NCBI GenBank assembly: GCA_037045645.1
Contig: JBAOIH010000001.1
Location: 1,650,001-1,714,000 of the forward strand
From: Nocardioides sp.
GTDB lineage: Bacteria > Actinomycetota > Actinomycetes > Propionibacteriales > Nocardioidaceae
Direction of reading: 5' to 3'
Length of the DNA: 64,000 nt
Numbering within the stretch: position 1 is the first letter of the stretch; the number at the start of each line of letters is the position of its first letter. A program made the translations under genes and the position numbers. Positions 41,487 through 50,816 of the stretch are shown piece after piece. The notes under the pieces are model-generated. The model ran no database searches. It saw only the letters and a program-made list of their open reading frames with translations, and was not told the origin of the DNA.

Positions 41487-42869
41487 TCAGCCGTCGCGGC
41501 GCAGGAGCGCCAGGAACATCGCGTCGGTGCCATGCCGGTGTGGCCAGAGCTGGCGGGTCTGTGGGAGCGGGCCGGCCGAATCCGCCACGTCGAGGTCGAT
41601 CGGTGCCAGTCGTACGTCCGGATGCGTGTCGAGCGCGCCTTGCACGACGTCGCGCGTTTCGACCAGCACCGGTGAGCAGGTCGCGTACAGCACCACGCCC
41701 CCAGGCCGCACCAGCCGCAATGCGCTGTCGAGGAGTCGCGATTGCAGGTCCGTTAGTCCCGGCAGGTCGTCGGGCCTCTTGCGCCAGCGCGCCTCCGGAC
41801 GGCGCCGCAGCGCGCCCAACCCCGAGCACGGCGCGTCGACGAGGACCCGGTCGTACGATCTCTCGCCCCACAGTTCGGTGTCGGGGAGCGCCGTGCCGTC
41901 CTCGACCGTGATCTGCTCGACGCCGCGCGCTCCTGCCAGTGCCCGGCGTACGAGTTCGGCTCGATGGGGCTGTTGTTCGTTCGCGACCAGCCGTGCACCA
42001 GCCTGATGAGCCAACGCCGACAGCAGCGCGGCCTTGCCGCCCGGGCCGGCGCAGAGGTCGAGCCAGCGCTCGTCGCGACCCACGAGTCTTGCCTTCGCCA
42101 AGGCGATCGCGACGAGTTGCGAGCCCTCGTCCTGCACGCCCGCGCGTTGCTCCTTGACCGCCGAGATGTCGGCCGGATCGCCAGCCGTGAGCGTGACACC
42201 GTAGGGCGACCACCGCGTCGGCTCGCCGGGCAACTCGTCGCGGGTCGCCCGGCCGGGACGAGCCACCAAGCTGACCGACGGCGCCGCGTTGTCCGCGACG
42301 AGCAGGTCCTCCATCTGATCGGAGTCCGCACCTGGCTCATGGGCATTGTGTGAGGACGCAGCCAAGGATTCGGCCAGCGTCTCGACGATCCAGGTGGGGT
42401 GGGAGTACGCCACCGCGAGGTGGGCCACCCGGTTGACGCTCCGGTCCGGGGCCACGTGAGACACCCAACCGGCCAGGTCGTTGCTCGCGATCTTGCGCAA
42501 GACCGCATTGACCAGTCCCGCCGGACCCACTCCGATCGTGGCCCGGGTCAGATCGACCGAGGTGGCGATCGCGGCATGATCGGGCACCCGCATCGCCAGC
42601 AGTTGGTGGGCGCCCAACCGCAGCACGTCACGCACCTTGGCCTCCAGGCGCGGCTTGGTCAGGCAGGCGTCGATGATCGCGTCGTACGTCCCCTGCCAAC
42701 GGAGCGTGCCGCTGACCAGTTCGGTGGCGAATGCGGCATCCCGGCCGGACAGATCCGCGCGGCGCAGCAGTTCCGGCAGCACCAGGTTGGCGTACGCACC
42801 GTCGAGCCGAACGGCCTTCAAGACGTCGTACGCCACCTTGCGGGCCGCATCGACCTTCGGCCGGCTCAC
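41487..42869 (-). CDS. rsmB: 16S rRNA (cytosine-5)-methyltransferase RsmB
   Basis: This enzyme methylates C967 (E. coli numbering) of 16S rRNA. The 460-aa product has an N-terminal NusB-like RNA-binding domain (residues ~5-135) and a C-terminal Rossmann methylase. The SAM motif is DLCAGPGGKAALLSALA, and the two catalytic cysteines are in VDAPCSGLGALRRRPE and YATCSP. The GTG at 42869 overlaps the upstream stop by 4 bp, and a 15-residue longer frame is rejected. Confidence 0.94.
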   Translation of the reverse strand: MSRPKVDAARKVAYDVLKAVRLDGAYANLVLPELLRRADLSGRDAAFATELVSGTLRWQGTYDAIIDACLTKPRLEAKVRDVLRLGAHQLLAMRVPDHAAIATSVDLTRATIGVGPAGLVNAVLRKIASNDLAGWVSHVAPDRSVNRVAHLAVAYSHPTWIVETLAESLAASSHNAHEPGADSDQMEDLLVADNAAPSVSLVARPGRATRDELPGEPTRWSPYGVTLTAGDPADISAVKEQRAGVQDEGSQLVAIALAKARLVGRDERWLDLCAGPGGKAALLSALAHQAGARLVANEQQPHRAELVRRALAGARGVEQITVEDGTALPDTELWGERSYDRVLVDAPCSGLGALRRRPEARWRKRPDDLPGLTDLQSRLLDSALRLVRPGGVVLYATCSPVLVETRDVVQGALDTHPDVRLAPIDLDVADSAGPLPQTRQLWPHRHGTDAMFLALLRRDG

Positions 42870-43276
42870 GCGAGGAACTCCTTGACCAGGCGCTTGGGCG
42901 CCACTGCCAGCCACGCGTCAGTGATCACCTCGGTGAGTTCGTCGACGTCCACCTCCCCGAGCCGGCTCTGCCGGACCAGGACGGCGTTGAAGTTGCGGAA
43001 GTGGTCGATGGTGAAGAACGGCCCGTCGGCCTCGACCAGCGCCGCCTTCTCCGCAGCCCCGGGAGTCCGGATCACCAGCAGGTCGTCGTACTCCTCCCCG
43101 GTCTCCGGGTCGACCGCGTCGTGACGAGGGGCACGAAAGAGCACGAAGCCGCGGGGCTTGGGTTTTTGGCGTACGACATAGGTGGGCCGATCACCCCACG
43201 TCGTACCGAGTTCGGTCTCGGGCAGGGAGAGGCAGATGCGCTCGACGTCGGCGATCGTGGCACGGCGGGAGGTCAT
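42866..43276 (-). CDS. MmcQ/YjbR-family protein
   Basis: A 136-aa member of the CyaY-like-fold MmcQ/YjbR family (CLSLPETELGTTWGDRPTYVV and a C-terminal DAWLAVAPKRLVKEFL). Such proteins are often called DNA-binding, but evidence is thin. It overlaps fmt and rsmB by 4 bp each. Its ribosome-binding site, GAGGGG, is supplied by a repeat unit at the end of fmt. Confidence 0.85.
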   Translation of the reverse strand: MTSRRATIADVERICLSLPETELGTTWGDRPTYVVRQKPKPRGFVLFRAPRHDAVDPETGEEYDDLLVIRTPGAAEKAALVEADGPFFTIDHFRNFNAVLVRQSRLGEVDVDELTEVITDAWLAVAPKRLVKEFLA

Positions 43277-44217
43277 GTTGATGACCCCTCGGCGGAAAGT
43301 CGTGACCCCTCGGTCAGGCGGGCGCCGCGTGCCCAGTCGGCTGCCGGCATCGGTTTCCTGCCCACGGCTTGCACCTGGCCGAGCCGAACAGGATGGGTTC
43401 CGGTGCCGACCAGCACATCACGCTTGCCCGCCACGATCAGACCGGGCCGGATCGCCGGCGCGTCGGTCAGGCTGACGGGTCCCAGTTTGAGTCGGTTGCC
43501 TTCGTGGTCCCAGGTCCAGGCGCCGGGCTCGGGGGTGCACGCTCGGATCTGACGATCGAGGAGCACCGCGGGTGAGGCGAAGTCGACGTACGCGTCCTCG
43601 ACCTCGAGCTTCGGCGCCAGGCTGACACCGTCGACCTGCTGTGGCCGGGCCTCGATCGAGCCGTCCTCGAGACCGTCGAGCGTCGCCAACAGCAGACCCG
43701 CACCGCCCTCGGCGAGACGGCCGAGCAGGTCACCGGCGGTGTCGTGGGGGCGGATTCGTTCGGTCATCACCCCGAACGTCGGTCCGGCGTCGAGCTGCGG
43801 GACGAGGCGGAAGGTCGTCGCTCCGGTGACCTCGTCGCCAGCCCAGATCGAGTGTTGTACGGGGGCCGCGCCGCGCCAGGCAGGCAGCGCGGAGAAGTGC
43901 AGGTTGACCCAGCCGTGAGTCGGGATGTCGAGCGCGGACTGCGGGACGAGGGCTCCGTACGCCACCACGGCACAGCAGTCCGGCCGCAATGCGCGGAGTC
44001 GCTGCTGGAAATCAACATCGCGAGGGTGCTCGGGCTTGAGGACTTCGATTCCCAACTCGGCGGCGCGCTCTGCGACCGGGCTGGGAGTGAGCCGACGACC
44101 GCGACCGGCCGGCGCATCAGGTCTGGTGATAACGGCCACCAGGTCGTGATCCGAATCGGCGATCGCGTCGAGCGACGGGAGCGCCACCTCAGGGGTTCCG
44201 GCAAAGACGACGCGCAT
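43273..44217 (-). CDS. fmt: Methionyl-tRNA formyltransferase
   Basis: This enzyme formylates initiator Met-tRNA. The 314-aa product has a formyl-transferase domain with FAGTPEVALPSL, the catalytic segment NLHFSALPAWRGAAPVQ and the SLLP-type region, plus a C-terminal OB-like domain ending MPAADWARGARL. The last 13 residues (TEGSRLSAEGSST) are encoded by two copies of a 21-bp repeat, so the tail is a recent addition. It follows def by 2 bp. Confidence 0.95.
   Translation of the reverse strand: MRVVFAGTPEVALPSLDAIADSDHDLVAVITRPDAPAGRGRRLTPSPVAERAAELGIEVLKPEHPRDVDFQQRLRALRPDCCAVVAYGALVPQSALDIPTHGWVNLHFSALPAWRGAAPVQHSIWAGDEVTGATTFRLVPQLDAGPTFGVMTERIRPHDTAGDLLGRLAEGGAGLLLATLDGLEDGSIEARPQQVDGVSLAPKLEVEDAYVDFASPAVLLDRQIRACTPEPGAWTWDHEGNRLKLGPVSLTDAPAIRPGLIVAGKRDVLVGTGTHPVRLGQVQAVGRKPMPAADWARGARLTEGSRLSAEGSST
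43282..43313 (-). repeat. 21-bp-period repeat (CGAGGGGTCA family), two copies
   Basis: TGACCCCTCGG occurs at 43282-43292 and 43303-43313, 21 bp apart. On the minus strand each reads CCGAGGGGTCA. The copies extend the end of fmt and place GAGGGG before the next start codon. The same family occurs at 54921-54958 and 55349-55422. Confidence 0.8.
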
Positions 44218-44219
44218 GC

Positions 44220-44765
44220 TCAGAACCCGAACGGCCCGGTCGGATGCGGACTCAACTTGATGGTCGGCTTTTCGACGCCGAACCAGTCGGACTCACGGAT
44301 CTCGCGCATGGCCGCCTTCCGCGCCTCGGTGTCCAGTCGGTCGATGAACAGGATGCCGTCGAGGTGGTCCGTCTCGTGCTGGATGGCCCGCGCAAGCAGC
44401 TCCGATCCCTCAATGAGGACTGGCTCGCCATGCATGTTGAAGCCTTTGGCCACGACGCTCAGCGCGCGGCGGCAGTCGTACGTCAACTCGGGCAGGCTCA
44501 GGCACCCTTCCGGGCCATCCTGGATCTCCTCGGACAGCGTGAGGTCGGGGTTGATCAGGTGGCCGACTTCTCCGTCGACGTTCCAGGTGAAGACACGCAG
44601 GCCGACGCCGATCTGCGGTGCGGCCAGCCCCGCGCCGGGAGCGTGCAACATCGTGTCGGTGAGATCGGAGACAAGCTGGCGCAGTTCCTTGTCGAAGTCC
44701 ACCACTTCGAGGGCCGGCTTGCGCAGGATCGGATCTCCGAAGAGTCGGATCGGCTGGATCGGCAC
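44220..44765 (-). CDS. def: Peptide deformylase
   Basis: This iron or zinc hydrolase removes the N-formyl group from new proteins. The 181-aa product has all three motifs: GAGLAAPQIG, EGCLSLP and QHETDHLDG. GTG start with AAGGAG 5 nt upstream. TAGACT at 44801-44806 (minus strand) is a candidate -10 with a normal leader. It pairs with fmt downstream, giving the full formylation-deformylation set. Confidence 0.96.
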   Translation of the reverse strand: MPIQPIRLFGDPILRKPALEVVDFDKELRQLVSDLTDTMLHAPGAGLAAPQIGVGLRVFTWNVDGEVGHLINPDLTLSEEIQDGPEGCLSLPELTYDCRRALSVVAKGFNMHGEPVLIEGSELLARAIQHETDHLDGILFIDRLDTEARKAAMREIRESDWFGVEKPTIKLSPHPTGPFGF

Positions 44766-44816
44766 GGCACTCCTTGTGAGCGGGATCGAGGGCGTGCCGA
44801 GTCTAGGCCGAAGGCG

Positions 44817-45635
44817 CTACTCGGCCGGACACCCGCGGTCGCCGGGCACGCTGATCCGGGCGCCAAGCTGGAAGGTCTTGCCGCCTGAAGTGAAGTAGGA
44901 AAGTTGGTTGCCCTCGACCAGGGCGGCGATGGCCGCAGGGTCATCCACGAGTTGGCACTTGCCGTCCTTGAGCGAACCGGCCCCCACTGGCCAGGGCTGC
45001 TTGGTCGGCTTGACGTCCAGCGAGTCACCTTTGCGTACGCGATAGGAGGTCACCACGACCTCACTCGGCTCGACGTTCGAGGAGGCGACCGGCATGGCGA
45101 GCTCTTCAGCGAACCGCACAAAGTCCGCGAGCACCTTGCGGGGGCCACGCTCGTCACCGAGCCCGAGGGCGTACGCCTGGTGCCGCCTCGTGGCTCCGTC
45201 GATGTCGAGCGTGACCTCTGTCGTACCCATATCCGTCACGGACGGCTCGTCCACCACGTAGTCAGGCTCGCGCCCAGCGAGTCCGTCGTGCTTGGCCCGC
45301 GAAATCAGTTCACGCAGTTGCCCGGGGCTGAGTCTCCCGGTCGTGAGCGGAGTGAGCAGCGGCCCGGGATAGATATCCGCCACGGCACCTGCGACATACA
45401 CCGTGCCGTCTGCCAACACCACGATGGTGGGCACCGTCGCAACTTGCCATTCCGGTGTCGTATAGCCCCCGAGCGTGATCACCTGGAGGATCACCGCATC
45501 GGAGTCGGTCGCGGGCGTGCTGCTCGTCGTAGACGCCGGATCCGCTGAAGGGTCGTGGGAGCCCGTGCGGGCGGTGCTGCCGCAAGACGAGAGCAGGAAC
45601 GCGAGCACGACGCACAGCACCACACGAGTCTTCAT
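44817..45635 (-). CDS. Lipoprotein of unknown function
   Basis: A 272-aa predicted lipoprotein with lipobox LLSSC (cysteine at residue 18) and a Ser/Thr linker. The mature domain includes VPTIVVLADGTVYVAG and a late cysteine pair. No enzyme motif is recognised. It lies between priA and def on the minus strand, with 38 and 51 bp spacing. Its presence in this conserved block looks like an insertion of an accessory gene. Confidence 0.75.
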   Translation of the reverse strand: MKTRVVLCVVLAFLLSSCGSTARTGSHDPSADPASTTSSTPATDSDAVILQVITLGGYTTPEWQVATVPTIVVLADGTVYVAGAVADIYPGPLLTPLTTGRLSPGQLRELISRAKHDGLAGREPDYVVDEPSVTDMGTTEVTLDIDGATRRHQAYALGLGDERGPRKVLADFVRFAEELAMPVASSNVEPSEVVVTSYRVRKGDSLDVKPTKQPWPVGAGSLKDGKCQLVDDPAAIAALVEGNQLSYFTSGGKTFQLGARISVPGDRGCPAE

Positions 45636-45673
45636 AGCAATCCGACGCTATCGCGCAGCCCTGGGTTCCGGCC

Positions 45674-47701
45674 TCACAGGCTGATCGGGTCGACCTGGAT
45701 CCGCACCGGATCGAGTTTGCGAGCCGAGCGAACGCGCTGGAGGTCGACGAACGCTTGAGACAAAGCGGCGGCTTGCGTGCGCGGAGAGCGGATGACCGCC
45801 CGCCACTCTGCGTCCCCGCACGGCGCCGGGCCGAGCACCTCGACCGGGTCAGGTGCGGCCAGCAGCGTCAAGGCGTCGTCCACCGCACCGATGTCGCCGG
45901 TGATCGTGACCACGCGTGAGGCGGGAGGCAGGCGTACGGCACGCCGCTCCACGCTCTCGCGATGTGCCAATCCGGCTGGATCCCAGCGTACGAGCGCTTG
46001 CACGGCCGGATGGGCCGGATCGCCGACGATGACGACCTGGCCTGCCCTGCGTACGAGCACGGCGGCAGTCAGCCAGCGACGCAATGCCTCCTCCGTCGCC
46101 CGCATGTCCTCGCGCGCCAGTGTCCACCAGGCGTCGAGGACGATCACCGCGGCATAGCCCCCCTCGGCTGTGGGTTCGGCCCCTGGCGTCGCCACCACGA
46201 TGGCCGGCTTGTCGTCGACGTGGTCCCTGACCCGGTCTCCACTCGAACTCAGCACCGCGACTCCGGGGAAGGAACGGCCCAATTCCTCCGCGGTGCGAGC
46301 CTCACCGATGACAGGGGCACGAAGCCCTCGACCGCCACACTCTCGGCAAGCCCAGGACTCCTCGACCGTGCCGCACCAAGCACAGGTCGGCGCGTGTGCT
46401 GCCGTGTGCTGGCGCAGCGGCCCTTCGCAGCGGGCGCACCGTGCGGGCGTACGGCAGCGGTCACAGGCCAGGGCCGCGGCATACCCACCTCTCGGGGTCT
46501 GCACGAGAACCGGGCCGTCGGGCAGGGCCGTTCTGATCGCCGCGTGCACCTGGCTGGGGATGCGCGACGCATGCGGGTCGCGGCTGCGCGCGACATCATC
46601 GCCGCCCGCCACGGTGACCCGGGCCCGGCGCCGAATCTCGTCTCGCGACGCCGCAATCTCACGCGCCCAACCGGTCGAGACCAGGTGATGGGCCTCCACG
46701 GAACGAGAGGGAGAGGCCACCAAAGCGGCGGTCGACTCGAGTTCGGCACGCGTGAGCAGCACCTCTCGGGTGTGCGGATAGGGCGCGCGAGGCTCCGCGA
46801 ACAAGTCGTCGCCGTCATCCCAGATCGCGACCAGGCCCAGATCGCGTACGGGTGCGAAGGCCGCGGCGCGGGTGCCGATCACGATCCGACGTTGACCGCG
46901 ACTGATCGCGAGGAAGTCGCGATAGCGTTTGGCGGGGCCAGCATCAGCGGTCAACACGATGTGGTGCTCGGGACCGATGGCCTTCGTCAGCGCGCCGTCG
47001 AGTCGGGCTACATCGCGGTGATCTGGCAGACACACCAAGACGCCACGTCCTGACAAGTGCACCGTCGCCGCCGCCACGGCCAGGGCGGCGGGCCAGTCGG
47101 TGCCGGGCGCGACCGTCCAGACCGCTCGCGGTGTGCGCGCTTGGGCGAGCTCGGTGAGGAACTCGATCGCGCCCTCGTGGCCGCCCCATGACTCCGCCGA
47201 CGGCGCGTCCACGCCCCGTGGGGGCTCCGCCGTCCCGGCCGTGCGTTCGGCCGTGGCGTGGCGCGGCGGGATCGCCAGCCGCAGCACGTCCGCCCGGGTG
47301 CCGGCGTAGCGCGTGGTCAACGCGCTCGCCAACGCGGCGACCTGCGGGCTGAGCACCGGCTCGGGGCTCACCACCTTGCGCAGCGGCTGGAGGCGCTCGT
47401 GATCGGACTCGTCGACCCGCTCCAGGATGAACCCGCCCACGACCTGCCCGGCAAAGCGCACCTTGACGCGCGCACCGGGGACGGCTTGGTCGTGCAGCGC
47501 CGCCGGGACGAGATAGTCGAACGGTCGATCCAGATGGGCCAGCGAGACATCGACCAGCACCCGGGCCACCGGGTGAGTTGGCGCGGCGGCGCGTTGTGCC
47601 GCCAACTTGGCGTCGGCAGTCGCCTGACGTCGCTGCGCGCGTCGTACGGACTCCCGGGCAACACCCGGCAGCCCGAGCTGTTCGCTGCCGTCCGAAGTCA
47701 C
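45674..47701 (-). CDS. priA: Primosomal protein N' (PriA), degenerate helicase
   Basis: A 675-aa PriA-like replication-restart protein. The N-terminal DNA-binding domain (VDVSLAHLDRPFDYLVP) and the zinc-binding cysteines (CDRCRTPARCARC, then CAWCGTVEESWACREC) are kept. Where active PriA has GxTGSGKT there is VAPGTDWPAALAV, and the DEEH box is replaced by WDDGDDL. It therefore should not hydrolyse ATP as a helicase. Such loss is known in actinobacterial PriA. It may act as a loading platform only. Confidence 0.93.
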   Translation of the reverse strand: MTSDGSEQLGLPGVARESVRRAQRRQATADAKLAAQRAAAPTHPVARVLVDVSLAHLDRPFDYLVPAALHDQAVPGARVKVRFAGQVVGGFILERVDESDHERLQPLRKVVSPEPVLSPQVAALASALTTRYAGTRADVLRLAIPPRHATAERTAGTAEPPRGVDAPSAESWGGHEGAIEFLTELAQARTPRAVWTVAPGTDWPAALAVAAATVHLSGRGVLVCLPDHRDVARLDGALTKAIGPEHHIVLTADAGPAKRYRDFLAISRGQRRIVIGTRAAAFAPVRDLGLVAIWDDGDDLFAEPRAPYPHTREVLLTRAELESTAALVASPSRSVEAHHLVSTGWAREIAASRDEIRRRARVTVAGGDDVARSRDPHASRIPSQVHAAIRTALPDGPVLVQTPRGGYAAALACDRCRTPARCARCEGPLRQHTAAHAPTCAWCGTVEESWACRECGGRGLRAPVIGEARTAEELGRSFPGVAVLSSSGDRVRDHVDDKPAIVVATPGAEPTAEGGYAAVIVLDAWWTLAREDMRATEEALRRWLTAAVLVRRAGQVVIVGDPAHPAVQALVRWDPAGLAHRESVERRAVRLPPASRVVTITGDIGAVDDALTLLAAPDPVEVLGPAPCGDAEWRAVIRSPRTQAAALSQAFVDLQRVRSARKLDPVRIQVDPISL

Positions 47702-47741
47702 GGGAGTGTTCTACCAGCGACGACCGACGGAACGGGCTGGA

Positions 47742-47846
47742 GGCCGGCCAGACCTTGGCCGGCCCCCAACCGTGTGACCGAGTCTCACGGTGTGTGACCT
47801 ATGCATTGGTCACACACCGTGAGAGTCCCCGGCCGGCCGGGGACTC
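47742..47846. terminator. Cluster of three strong hairpins between metK and priA
   Basis: Three perfect inverted repeats are stacked here. GGCCGGCCA pairs with 47756-47764 around a 5-nt loop. A 17-bp stem pairs 47783-47799 with 47808-47824 (loop TATGCATT). A 24-bp palindrome at 47823-47846 centres on GGCCGGCC. No U-tract follows. They most likely form the metK terminator, of the U-less kind proposed for actinobacteria, and insulate priA. Confidence 0.75.
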
Positions 47847-47861
47847 CTACAAGGCGGCGGA

Positions 47862-49052
47862 TCAGACTCCCGCGGCAGCCTTCAGCGCCTCGGCGCGGTC
47901 GGTGCGCTCCCAGGTGAACTCGGGGAGTTCGCGTCCGAAGTGACCGTAGGCGGCCGTCTTGGCGTAGATCGGGCGCAGCAGGTCGAGGTCGTCGATGATC
48001 GCGGCCGGGCGCAGGTCGAAGACGTCGAGGACGGCCTTCTGGATCTGCTCGTCGGGGATGACGCCCGTGCCGAAGGTCTCGATGAAGACACCCACGGGTG
48101 CGGCCTTGCCGATCGCGTACGCCACCTGCGCCTCACAGCGCTTGGCCAGGCCGGCGGCGACGACGTTCTTGGCGACCCAGCGCATGGCGTACGCAGCGGA
48201 GCGGTCGACCTTGGACGGGTCCTTGCCGGAGAAGGCGCCGCCACCGTGACGGGCCATGCCGCCATAGGTGTCGACGATGATCTTGCGACCGGTCAGACCG
48301 GCGTCGCCCATCGGGCCGCCGATCACGAACTTGCCGGTCGGGTTGACCAGCAGGCGGTAGCCCTCGGACGGGATGTCGAAGCGGCCCAGGATCGGGTCGA
48401 TCACGTGCTGCTGGATGTCAGCGGCGAGCTGCTCCTGGGTGATGTCCTCGGAGTGCTGGGTCGACAGCACGACAGTGTCGACGCGGACCGGGTTGTCGTC
48501 CTCGTCGTATTCGATGGTGACCTGGGTCTTGCCGTCGGGGCGCAGGTAGCCCAGCGTGCCGTCCTTGCGGACCTCGCTGAGGCGCTCGGCCAGGCGGTGC
48601 GCGATCGTGATCGGCAGCGGCATCAGCTCGGGGGTGTCGTCACAGGCGTAGCCGAACATCAGGCCCTGGTCGCCGGCGCCCTGCTTCTCCATCGCATCCA
48701 CCGACCCGGTGCGCGATTCGAAGGCGGTGTCGACGCCCTGGGCGATGTCGGGCGACTGCTGGCCCAGCGCGATCTGGACACCGCACGCGCGGCCGTCGAA
48801 GAACATGCCGCCGTCGTCATACCCGATCTCGATGATCTTGTCGCGCACGATCTGGGCGATGGGTGCGTACGTCTGGGTGGTCACCTCGCCGGCCACCACG
48901 ACCAGGCCGGTGGTGAGCAGCGTCTCGCAGGCGACCCGCGAGTGCGGGTCGTCGGTGAGCAGTGCATCGAGCACCGAGTCGCTGATCTGGTCGGCGATCT
49001 TGTCGGGGTGACCCTCGGTCACGGACTCAGAGGTGAAAAGACGTCCAGCCAC
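47862..49052 (-). CDS. metK: S-adenosylmethionine synthetase
   Basis: This enzyme makes SAM from methionine and ATP. The 396-aa product has GHPDKIADQISD near the N-terminus, the ATP motif GAGDQGLMFGYA and the P-loop-like GGGAFSGKDPSKVDRSAAY. The GTG at 49052 follows AGGAG and gives VAGRLFTSESVTEGHPDK, the usual start. A 31-residue longer frame is not supported. No SAM riboswitch was recognised in the 111-bp gap upstream. Confidence 0.96.
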   Translation of the reverse strand: MAGRLFTSESVTEGHPDKIADQISDSVLDALLTDDPHSRVACETLLTTGLVVVAGEVTTQTYAPIAQIVRDKIIEIGYDDGGMFFDGRACGVQIALGQQSPDIAQGVDTAFESRTGSVDAMEKQGAGDQGLMFGYACDDTPELMPLPITIAHRLAERLSEVRKDGTLGYLRPDGKTQVTIEYDEDDNPVRVDTVVLSTQHSEDITQEQLAADIQQHVIDPILGRFDIPSEGYRLLVNPTGKFVIGGPMGDAGLTGRKIIVDTYGGMARHGGGAFSGKDPSKVDRSAAYAMRWVAKNVVAAGLAKRCEAQVAYAIGKAAPVGVFIETFGTGVIPDEQIQKAVLDVFDLRPAAIIDDLDLLRPIYAKTAAYGHFGRELPEFTWERTDRAEALKAAAGV

Positions 49053-49163
49053 GCTGCGCTCGCTCCTGTGAAAACGTACGGAAAACTGCCGCTGGCACGC
49101 TATCCGATGACGGCACCCAGATCGGAATCCGGACCTGGTGTCCACGACCCGGGACGCGCTGTC

Positions 49164-50411
49164 TCAGCCGAGCAGGCGTACGACCTGATCCCAGATCACG
49201 TGCGACAGGGCGTCCTTCGACCCGAGCGGTACGTCGACTGCATTGCCGTCGGCGGCCAAGATCACGGCCTGGTTGTCCGCGGCACCGAAGACCGCTCCCC
49301 CGCTGACGTCGTTGACCACCAGCAGGTCGCAGCCCTTGCGCGCCAACTTCTCCCGACCCAGGTCCAGCACGCTGCCCGTGGAGTCGCCGGTCTCGGCGGC
49401 GAAGCCGACGATCACCTGGTCGGCTCGTAGCCGGTCGTGGGAGATCGTGGCCAGGATGTCCGGGTTCTGGGTCAACTCGATCGCAGGAGCCGATCCGTCG
49501 GCCGACTTCTTGATCTTGGCGTCGCTGAAGCTCACCGGACGGAAGTCGGCCGGGGCGGCCGCCATCACGACGCTGTCGGCCACCGCGGCCGCCTCCAGAA
49601 CCGCGTCTCGCAGTTGGGCTGTCGTCTCGACCCGGACGACCTTGACCCCCGCGGGGTCGGGCAGGGTCACGTTGGCCGCGATCAGCGTGACCTCTGCGCC
49701 GCGTGCCGCCGCCGTACGCGCCAGGGCATAGCCCTGCAGACCGGACGAACGGTTGCCCAGGAAGCGGACGGGGTCAAGGTATTCGCGGGTGCCGCCCGCC
49801 GAGACGACCACGTGACGACCCGCCAGATCGTAGGACTGGCTCGGCCGGGCGAGCACCTGCGTGGCGAGATCGAAGATCTCGGCGGGATCGGGAAGGCGGC
49901 CCTTGCCGGTGTCCTTGCCGGTGAGCCTTCCCTCGGCGGGTTCGATGATCACCGCACCACGTTCGCGCAGGGTGGCCACGTTGGCCTGGGTCGCGGGGTG
50001 CTCCCACATCTCGGTGTGCATCGCGGGCGCGAACACCACCGGGCAGCGGGCCGTGAGCAACGTGTTGGTCAGCAGGTCGTCGGCCAGTCCGTGCGCGGCC
50101 TTGGCGAGCAGGTCGGCGGTGGCGGGAGCGACGACGACCAGATCGGCGGTCTGCCCGATGCGTACGTGTGGCACCTGGTGGACGTCGGTCCACACCGCGC
50201 TGGCGACCGGCTTACCCGACAGCGCCGCCCAGGTCGGCGCCCCGACGAACTCCAACGCGGCGGCCGTGGGGACGACGGTGACGTCGTGGCCGGACTCGGT
50301 GAAGCGGCGCAACAACTCACATGCCTTGTAGGCCGCGATGCCGCCGGAGACCCCCAGAACGACACGCGGCCGTCCCGAGGTGGGGACGGCCGGGTCGTGA
50401 TGTTCGGTCAT
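49164..50411 (-). CDS. coaBC: Bifunctional phosphopantothenoylcysteine decarboxylase/synthetase
   Basis: A 415-aa coenzyme A biosynthesis enzyme. The N-terminal CoaC flavoprotein has VLGVSGGIAAYKA, VVVAPATADLLAK and the active-site FAPAMHTEMW. The C-terminal CoaB half has VVSAGGTREYLDPVRFLGN, the AKIKK loop and VGFAAETGD. It joins cysteine to phosphopantothenate and decarboxylates the product. It lies between rpoZ (11 bp) and metK. Confidence 0.95.
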   Translation of the reverse strand: MTEHHDPAVPTSGRPRVVLGVSGGIAAYKACELLRRFTESGHDVTVVPTAAALEFVGAPTWAALSGKPVASAVWTDVHQVPHVRIGQTADLVVVAPATADLLAKAAHGLADDLLTNTLLTARCPVVFAPAMHTEMWEHPATQANVATLRERGAVIIEPAEGRLTGKDTGKGRLPDPAEIFDLATQVLARPSQSYDLAGRHVVVSAGGTREYLDPVRFLGNRSSGLQGYALARTAAARGAEVTLIAANVTLPDPAGVKVVRVETTAQLRDAVLEAAAVADSVVMAAAPADFRPVSFSDAKIKKSADGSAPAIELTQNPDILATISHDRLRADQVIVGFAAETGDSTGSVLDLGREKLARKGCDLLVVNDVSGGAVFGAADNQAVILAADGNAVDVPLGSKDALSHVIWDQVVRLLG

Positions 50412-50422
50412 GAGACCGGCGT

Positions 50423-50764
50423 TCAGTCGACCGAAGGGCTGGAGTCGAAGGTCGCGTCGAGGGCGGCTTGGGCGCGCGCTTCCTCTTCGGCGGCGAGTTC
50501 GGCCGGGTCGACGTCTTCGCAGGTCAGCATGTCGCGGCTGATCTCGCGCAGCGCGATCGACAGCGGCTTCTCCTGCACGTGGGTGTCCACGAGCGGGCCG
50601 ACGTACTCAAGCAGGCCCTCGCCGAGTTGTGAGTAGTAGGCGTTGATCTGGCGGGCGCGCTTGGCGCTGTAGAGCACCAGCTTGTACTTGCTCTCGGTCT
50701 TGCCGAGCAGGTCGTCGATGGGCGGGTTCGTCACGCCCACAGCGGCGATGGTGGGGGCAGCCAC
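50423..50764 (-). CDS. rpoZ: RNA polymerase omega subunit
   Basis: A 113-aa omega subunit that supports beta-prime folding and assembly. It has TNPPIDDLLGKTESKYKLV and AKRARQINAYYSQLGEG, with an acidic C-terminal tail. GTG start. It is part of the conserved mihF-gmk-rpoZ-coaBC-metK-priA run. Confidence 0.96.
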   Translation of the reverse strand: MAAPTIAAVGVTNPPIDDLLGKTESKYKLVLYSAKRARQINAYYSQLGEGLLEYVGPLVDTHVQEKPLSIALREISRDMLTCEDVDPAELAAEEEARAQAALDATFDSSPSVD

Positions 50765-50816
50765 AGTCGTTGCCTCATTCTTGTCGGGGTCAGATGGCGC
50801 GCCGGTCCGCTGGGAC

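Noticed and set aside
49053..49163. SAM riboswitch upstream of metK
   Set aside because: No SAM-I or SAM-II core pieces were recognised, and the gap is short.
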